Shown piece by piece: positions 59,565 to 64,000 of a stretch of 64,000 bases of DNA. The translations under genes and the position numbers were made by a program. Within the stretch, counting starts at the first letter, position 1, and every line of letters begins with the position of its first letter. The DNA comes from Kibdelosporangium philippinense (GTDB taxonomy: Bacteria > Actinomycetota > Actinomycetes > Mycobacteriales > Pseudonocardiaceae): the NCBI RefSeq assembly GCF_021390435.2, contig NZ_JAJVCN010000002.1:930001-994000 (forward strand). The letters are read 5' to 3'. The notes beneath the pieces were generated by a model. It saw only the letters and a list, made by a program, of their open reading frames with translations. It ran no database searches and was not told the DNA's origin.

Positions 59565-60749
59565 CTGGTCGGCGAGGTCCTCGGCCGAATCTCGTTTCAG
59601 GATCCCGGCGGCCAGTTCCGGTGCTATCACAGAGAAATACGCGTCCGGCGTGATCCAGGTCCGACCGGCTCCGGCGAGTGCGAGCGCACCGCCGGAGCCG
59701 CCTTCGCCGATCACCAGCGTGGTCACCGGGATATGGGCGGCGGCGACCGCGGCGAACACGCCCGAGATCGCATCGGCCAGCCCGGCGGATTCCGACGCGG
59801 CATCGTTGGCGGCACCGGGAGTGTCGACCAGCGTCAGCACCGGAATGCCGAACCGGTCAGCCATCGTGATCAACCGGCTCGCCGTGCGATATCCGGCTGG
59901 ACGAGTCGCGGTTCCGGTCTGTGCCGCGAAAGCGACCGAACGACCGGCACGCCAGCCGATTCCGCACAGCATCCCGGGATCCACGCCACCGCTCCGGTCG
60001 CCGTTGATCAGGGCGTAAGTGTCGAAATAGGACTCAAGGTACGCCGAAGCGCGCGGTCTTCGCGGATCACGTGCTCGCTTTACCGCGTCCCATCCGTCAG
60101 TCGGAAGTTCTGTTCTGCCAAGGGCTTTCGGCACGTCCGCAGGCTCGGGTGTGCCGCCAGTCAGCAGTTCGAGCCAGGTCACAAGCGTCGCAGGCAGCGT
60201 GCCCGGTGTGACCACAGCGTCGATCAGACCGGCCGCGAACTGGCCTTCCGACGTGAAAACGGGATGGTGAACGTCCTCGCCCGAGCGGACTCGGCTGCCG
60301 CCGAACGCGACCTGGGCGCCGGAAACACCCAGAATCACGTCCGCGCTGGCGCCAAGCGACGCCCACACCCCACCTGTCGTGGGATTGCGCAGCACAGCCA
60401 CGTGCGGGACTCCGCTTTCCTTGTTGAGATGGCATTCCCTGGCCACACGCTGCAGTTGCAGCAGCGAGAACATGCCTTCCTGCATCCGGCTGCCGCCGGT
60501 CGCCAGCAACGAAACCACGGGCATCCCGCGCGCGCGGGCTGTGGACAACGCGTGCACGAGACGGTCACCTGTCGCGGTGCCGACCGAGCCGCCGAGGAAG
60601 CGGAAGTCGAACTCGATCAGCATCACGTCGATGTCGCCGATCAGGACTTGGCCGTACGTCACCGATTCCTCGACGCCGGTCGTGTGGCGCGCGCGAGCCA
60701 GTAGCTCGTCGTAAGCTGGCCAGTCGAGCGGGTTACTGGCCGAGTGCAC
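59508..60749 (-). CDS. Fused acyl-CoA carboxylase carboxyltransferase (AccD-AccA type)
   Basis: A 413-residue protein. The N-terminal half resembles the AccD beta part (FDFRFLGGSVGTATGDRLVH and LLATGGSRMQEGMFSLLQLQ) but has no N-terminal zinc finger. The C-terminal half resembles AccA (GIPVLTLVDTPGAANDAASE and VIGEGGSGGALAL). This is the enzyme part that moves a carboxyl group from biotin to acyl-CoA; no biotin carboxylase or biotin carrier is in the window. It starts (GTG, 60749) inside the end of matB, so it is probably co-transcribed with it, placing both in malonyl-CoA supply. Confidence 0.85.
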   Translation of the reverse strand: MHSASNPLDWPAYDELLARARHTTGVEESVTYGQVLIGDIDVMLIEFDFRFLGGSVGTATGDRLVHALSTARARGMPVVSLLATGGSRMQEGMFSLLQLQRVARECHLNKESGVPHVAVLRNPTTGGVWASLGASADVILGVSGAQVAFGGSRVRSGEDVHHPVFTSEGQFAAGLIDAVVTPGTLPATLVTWLELLTGGTPEPADVPKALGRTELPTDGWDAVKRARDPRRPRASAYLESYFDTYALINGDRSGGVDPGMLCGIGWRAGRSVAFAAQTGTATRPAGYRTASRLITMADRFGIPVLTLVDTPGAANDAASESAGLADAISGVFAAVAAAHIPVTTLVIGEGGSGGALALAGAGRTWITPDAYFSVIAPELAAGILKRDSAEDLADQLRLRPQDLLDLGIVDGIA

Positions 60750-62103
60750 GCTTGGTCACCTTGCCCATTTCGTTACGCGGCAACGCATTCAGGAACCGGA
60801 CGACCCTCGGGCGCTTGTGCGGTGTCAGCAGTGTGGCCACGTGGTCGATCAGTTCCTGCTCGTCAGGCCGTTCACCAGCGGGCACGATCCACGCCACGAT
60901 CCGCTCGCCGAGATCCTCGTCCGGCTCGCCCGTCACCGCGACCTCGGCGACAGCGGGGTGCTCGAGCAGGACGTTCTCGATCTCGCCAGCGCCGATCTTG
61001 TAGCCGCCGCTTTTGATCAGGTCAGTGGCCCGTCGGCCGACGATCCTGACGTAACCATCAGGGTCCACAGTGGCCACGTCGCCAGTCCGGAACCATCCGT
61101 CCCGCAACGCTTCCGCAGTCGCGTCCGGGCGGTTGAGGTACTCGATGAACAGATTCGGACCGCGTACCTCGATCTCGCCGATCTCCCCATCCGGGATGGT
61201 ATTGCCCTGCTCGTCGACGATCCGCAGGTCGACGCCGTCGACCGGCGGCCCGACCGTGCCCGGCCTGCGTTCCCCGTCGGCACGGACACTGCAGTTCATC
61301 AGCGTTTCGGACATCCCGTAACGCTCGACAATCCGCTGGCCGGTCGCCTTGAAGATGCGCTCGTGATCACTGGCTGGCAACGCGGCCGACCCGGACACGA
61401 GCAGCCGCGCCTGCCCGATTGCCTTGGCCAGCGTGTGATCGGCCTCGGCATCGGCGGCGATCCGGTGGTACATCGTCGGCACGCCGAACATCATCGTGGC
61501 GTCACCGGCGAGCTCGCGCGCGACGGCCTCGGACGAGAACTTCCCGATGTGCCGCACGGACCCACCGCGCCGCAACGGTCCAACGATGCCCAGAATCAAG
61601 CCGTGCACGTGGAACAGCGGAAGCCCGTGCACAAGGACGTCATCGGATGTCCACTGCCAGGCCGTAGCCAGTGCGTCCAAATTGGACACGATGGCTCGGC
61701 GCGGCAGCACGACGCCCTTTGGCGGCCCGGTCGTGCCGGACGTGTACACGACGAAAGCAGGCTGCGTCTCGGCGATGTCGAGCTCAGGAAGCGGTGCGGA
61801 CGCGGTGATGTCGACGTCTTCTTCGCGAAGCGCGATGTCCGGCTTGCTGTCGGTGAGGATGTGCTCGAGTTCGCGCGTGCCGATCTTCGGATTGACCGGG
61901 ACAACCGGAATCCCGGCGACCAGCGCGCCGACGACGGCGACCGCGGTCTGGATGCTCGGTGTCGCCCACACAGCGACTCGAGTCTTGCCCTTGATCTGCG
62001 CGGCGACAGCGCCCGCGGCACCGGCCAGCTGCCGGTAGGTCAGTTCCGCGTCGTTGAAGCGCAGTGCTGGGCGGTCGGTAGCCCGGGTCAGCTCACCAAA
62101 CAT
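60733..62103 (-). CDS. matB: Malonyl-CoA synthetase (acyl-CoA ligase)
   Basis: A 456-residue AMP-forming ligase that makes malonyl-CoA (or methylmalonyl-CoA) from the acid. It resembles Streptomyces MatB along its length: TRVAVWATPSIQTAVAVVGA, the AMP-binding PAFVVYTSGTTGPPKGVVLP, LVHGLPLFHVHGLILGIVGP, ERYGMSETLMNCSVRADGER, WFRTGDVATVDPDGYVRIVG and the Lys region NEMGKVTKRAL. The ATG at 62103 begins MFGELTRATDRPALRF, a typical start. The frame continues upstream into the SDR gene (to 63027, 764 codons), which I ascribe to a one-base insertion there. Confidence 0.88.
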   Translation of the reverse strand: MFGELTRATDRPALRFNDAELTYRQLAGAAGAVAAQIKGKTRVAVWATPSIQTAVAVVGALVAGIPVVPVNPKIGTRELEHILTDSKPDIALREEDVDITASAPLPELDIAETQPAFVVYTSGTTGPPKGVVLPRRAIVSNLDALATAWQWTSDDVLVHGLPLFHVHGLILGIVGPLRRGGSVRHIGKFSSEAVARELAGDATMMFGVPTMYHRIAADAEADHTLAKAIGQARLLVSGSAALPASDHERIFKATGQRIVERYGMSETLMNCSVRADGERRPGTVGPPVDGVDLRIVDEQGNTIPDGEIGEIEVRGPNLFIEYLNRPDATAEALRDGWFRTGDVATVDPDGYVRIVGRRATDLIKSGGYKIGAGEIENVLLEHPAVAEVAVTGEPDEDLGERIVAWIVPAGERPDEQELIDHVATLLTPHKRPRVVRFLNALPRNEMGKVTKRALGQ

Positions 62104-62132
62104 GCAAGCCACTATGCCGGGGCCACGTGCGG

Positions 62133-63027
62133 TCAGCCCAGTGTGGTGAGCGACACCTCCCACAACCGCTCGGCCGTCTCCAGGGTTGAGCGCGTATGGC
62201 GCGACGCCCCAGAACTCACCTGGCCGGCGAGGTTCGGCCTCCTTGACGTCCTCGAAGTACTTCCCGCCGACTTGGTCGAGATCAGGCGAAGTCGCCAGAT
62301 AGATGGACGTCGCCGCGCCCTGTTGTGGCGTTTTGACGAACCTGGTGCCACCGACCTCCTTGCGTCGCTGATCAAGCTCCTCCTTGGGCATGTGCCGCTG
62401 CAGGTTGGTCATGATCGAGCCGGGGTGCAGCGCGTTGGCGAAGATGCCCGCGTCCGCCCAACGCCTGGTGGCCTCGACGGCGAACAGGATGTTGGCCGTC
62501 TTGGACTGGCCGTAGCCGAGCCAGGGCGTGTACTCGCGCCACTGGAAGTGAATGTCCTCGAAGACGATCGGGGAGAACAGATGTCCGCTGGAGGCCACGG
62601 ACACGATCCTGGCGCCATTGGCATCCGCCAAGGCCGGGTAGAGCCCGGTGGCCAGGGCGAAGTGACCGAGGTGGTTCGTGGCGAACTGCAACTCCCAGCC
62701 TTCGGCGGTGCGCGTGAGCGGCGGCGCCATCACGCCCGCGTTGTTGATCAGAAGGTGCAACGGGCCTTCCCATGCGTCCACGAAGGCTTTGACCGAGGCC
62801 TGTGATGACAGGTCGAGTGGGGCGATGTGCGCCTTGATCTCGTCAGCGACGGTCTGCGCGGCTTTCATGTCACGTGCCGCGATGGTCACCTCGGCGCCCG
62901 CGTTGACGAGCGTGCGAGCAGTCTCGATGCCGATGCCGGAGGCGCCGCCGGTCACGATCGCGCGCTTGCCGGTGAGGTCGATCCCGGCGATGACTTCCGC
63001 GGCGGTGTTGGTCCTGTCGAATGCCAT
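62133..63027 (-). CDS. Short-chain dehydrogenase with an apparent +1 frameshift near its 3' end
   Basis: A Rossmann-fold oxidoreductase of about 297 residues. The NAD(P) site is KRAIVTGGASGIGIETARTL, then LLINNAGVMAPPL, the active site around ARIVSVASSGHLFS and YGQSKTANILFAVEATRRWA. The first reading frame leads past the expected end and on into matB. In the next frame, after about 62183, the typical C-terminus TLETAERLWEVSLTTLG and a stop at 62133-62135 appear. CCTGGAG near 62180-62186 (minus strand) looks like one base too many. Divergent from the TetR gene with two operators between. Either a sequencing error or a real mutation; the fold itself is nearly intact. Confidence 0.78.
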
Positions 63028-63057
63028 GAGCTTGGTGTCTTTGCCGGTAGAATATGA

Positions 63058-63075
63058 AACGGAGGGACCTCCGTT
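63058..63075. promoter_or_regulatory. TetR operator 1
   Basis: AACGGAGG (63058-63065) and CCTCCGTT (63068-63075) form a perfect 8-bp inverted repeat with a 2-bp centre. A second site with the same CGGAGG/CCTCCG core lies at 63091-63106, 32 bp away (centre to centre). Both are in the divergent gap between the SDR and tetR genes. Confidence 0.78.
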
Positions 63076-63090
63076 ACCTCTTCAGGTTAT

Positions 63091-63106
63091 GCGGAGGAGC
63101 CTCCGC
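63091..63106. promoter_or_regulatory. TetR operator 2
   Basis: GCGGAGG (63091-63097) and CCTCCGC (63100-63106) with a 2-bp centre (AG). The core matches operator 1. It lies 24 bp before the GTG of the tetR gene, so binding could block its own expression. Confidence 0.75.
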
Positions 63107-63130
63107 TTGCAACTCGTTGAAGGAGGACCA

Positions 63131-63694
63131 GTGACGGCTCGCCCCTTGCGTGCGGACGCGCAGCGCAACCGAGACCGGCTGATCGAAGCGGCCGTCGAGG
63201 CGTTCTCGCAGGGCGGGACGGACGAAGTCACGCTCGAGGCGATCGCCAAAGACGCCGGAGTCGGGATCGGGACGTTGTACCGGCACTTCCCGACCAGGGA
63301 AGCCCTCGTCGACGCGGCCTACCGCGACGAGCTGACCAAGCTGATCGACTCGGCCGCGGAGCTGCTGGGCTCAATGGCGCCTGACGTGGCTTTGCGGACG
63401 TGGATGGACCACTTCGTGGCGTACATGATCACGAAGCAGGGGATGGGGGACGCGCTGAAGGCTCTGATCGCTTCGGGCGGAAATCCTTTCGCCGACAGCC
63501 GTGAACGCCTGAAGGGCGCGTTGAAACAGCTGCTGGACGCGAGCATCGCGGCAGGCACGATCCGTGCTGACATCGACGCGTGGGACATGCTGGTGAGTCT
63601 CAGCGGGGTGGCACTGGCTGGTGACCAGGCCAAGCACGAGCAGATCGGCCGGTTGCTCGACCTGCTGCTGGACGGCCTACGTTTCCGCAGGTAG
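63131..63694 (+). CDS. TetR-family transcriptional regulator
   Basis: A 187-residue regulator. The HTH is clear: RNRDRLIEAAVEAFSQGGTD with VTLEAIAKDAGVGIGTLYRH and FPTREALVDAAY. The helical ligand domain follows. The GTG at 63131 has GAAGGAGGACCA just upstream. Divergent from the SDR-matB-accDA genes; two palindromic operators lie between, so it probably represses them and itself. A palindrome follows its stop by 3 bp. Confidence 0.93.
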   Translation: MTARPLRADAQRNRDRLIEAAVEAFSQGGTDEVTLEAIAKDAGVGIGTLYRHFPTREALVDAAYRDELTKLIDSAAELLGSMAPDVALRTWMDHFVAYMITKQGMGDALKALIASGGNPFADSRERLKGALKQLLDASIAAGTIRADIDAWDMLVSLSGVALAGDQAKHEQIGRLLDLLLDGLRFRR

Positions 63695-63696
63695 CC

Positions 63697-63744
63697 CCTC
63701 GTGAGTGGTTACGCCGGTTAGAACCGGCGTAACCACTCACGAGG
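63697..63744. repeat. 48-bp palindromic element, copy 5 (tetR / thioredoxin)
   Basis: The arms match the family (CCTCGTGAGTGGTTA and TAACCACTCACGAGG) around GTTAGAAC; here the inner five bases pair fully (CGCCG and CGGCG). It lies between convergent tetR and the thioredoxin gene and provides the TGA of the latter. Confidence 0.92.
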
Positions 63745-64000
63745 GTGCCAGGTGCGGTTCCAGTTCCCGCAGCAAAGCGTGCTTGGGGCGGGCGCCGACC
63801 ATCGAATGCACGAGTTCACCCTTCCGATACAAGTTCAACGTCGGCGCGCCCATGATCCGCTGGGACCGGGCCGTCTCCACGGCCTCGTCCACATCAACCT
63901 TCACGATCTCCAAGACCTCAGCCAACTCGCCCGCCAACGAAGCCAGCACCGGCGCGACCATCCGGCACGGCGGGCACCACGTGGCCCAGAAATACACAAG
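63737..64000 (-). CDS. Thioredoxin, truncated by the window end
   Basis: A thioredoxin-fold protein whose 5' end lies beyond base 64000. The readable part starts at VYFWATWCPPCRMVAPVLAS; the active site is WCPPC rather than the usual WCGPC. VKVDVDEAVETARSQRIMGA and PTLNLYRKGELVHSMVGARP follow, including the cis-Pro (APT). About 20 residues of the usual N-terminus are outside the window. The stop codon is inside the 48-bp palindrome. It acts as a disulfide reductase in the cytosol, probably with an altered redox potential because of the CPPC site. Confidence 0.88.
   Translation of the reverse strand, partial: LVYFWATWCPPCRMVAPVLASLAGELAEVLEIVKVDVDEAVETARSQRIMGAPTLNLYRKGELVHSMVGARPKHALLRELEPHLAPS

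Noticed and set aside
60733..63027. A genuine 764-residue SDR-ligase fusion enzyme
   Set aside because: The native SDR C-terminus and stop exist in the next frame and matB has its own start. A single-base change explains the open frame better.

Overview
This is high-GC actinobacterial DNA. The ribosomal protein/RNA polymerase alpha order (secY-adk-map ... infA-rpmJ-rpsM-rpsK-rpsD-rpoA-rplQ-truA), a type VII secretion (T7SS/ESX) locus between truA and rplM-rpsI-glmM, many GTG starts and many GTGA/ATGA stop-start overlaps point to the Pseudonocardiales (Amycolatopsis, Kibdelosporangium or Lentzea type). The genus is an inference. The backbone follows Mycobacterium tuberculosis gene order (truA, ESX-4, rplM, rpsI, glmM, nnr, alr, tsaE), with accessory genes inserted at several points.

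Layout. 1-7688: translation, secretion and RNA polymerase genes, with a repeat array after map and a 62-codon reading frame between rpsM and rpsK. 7781-10726: two tandem secreted subtilases. 10870-30059: an ESX-4-like T7SS: a coupled unknown gene, eccE, eccB, a PKD/beta-propeller surface protein, eccC diverging from eccD-mycP, a two-component pair, an Hsp70-like T7SS-associated ATPase and two WXG100 proteins. 30124-31953: two paralogous lipoproteins. 32185-34571: rplM-rpsI and glmM. 34612-40861: two proline-rich membrane proteins, then two successive three-gene cassettes, each made of an EspC-like small helical protein, a long WXG-type protein with a Gly/Pro-rich tail, and a charged coiled-coil protein. 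40835-49101: an alpha/beta hydrolase, a DUF4157 protein, nnr and three tandem carboxylesterases. 49102-49711: no gene, but a set of nested helices suggesting a structured RNA or repeat. 49712-53443: DoxX, LysR, TetR, MarR and SMP-30-like genes. 53485-56119: alr, a hydrolase and tsaE. 56127-64000: two double-domain Lrp regulators, an MFS pump, a malonyl-CoA module (accDA-like and matB), an SDR with a frameshift, a TetR regulator with two clear operators, and a truncated thioredoxin.

Four observations stand out. (1) Five 48-bp palindromes sit at gene ends, four of them between convergent genes, and several supply the stop codons. (2) Two loci, 40 kb apart, carry the same composite repeat: 22-bp tandem units facing their reverse complements around a shared core. 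(3) The duplicated cassette at 35694-40861 looks like a set of secreted T7SS substrates with a shared C-terminal W-x(2-3)-GDL(F/L) motif. (4) The nested helices at 49422-49639 look like a rod-shaped RNA. Two apparent +1 frameshifts were also found, in a proline-rich membrane gene and at the SDR/matB junction. All family names come from reading motifs by eye; no database search was possible.
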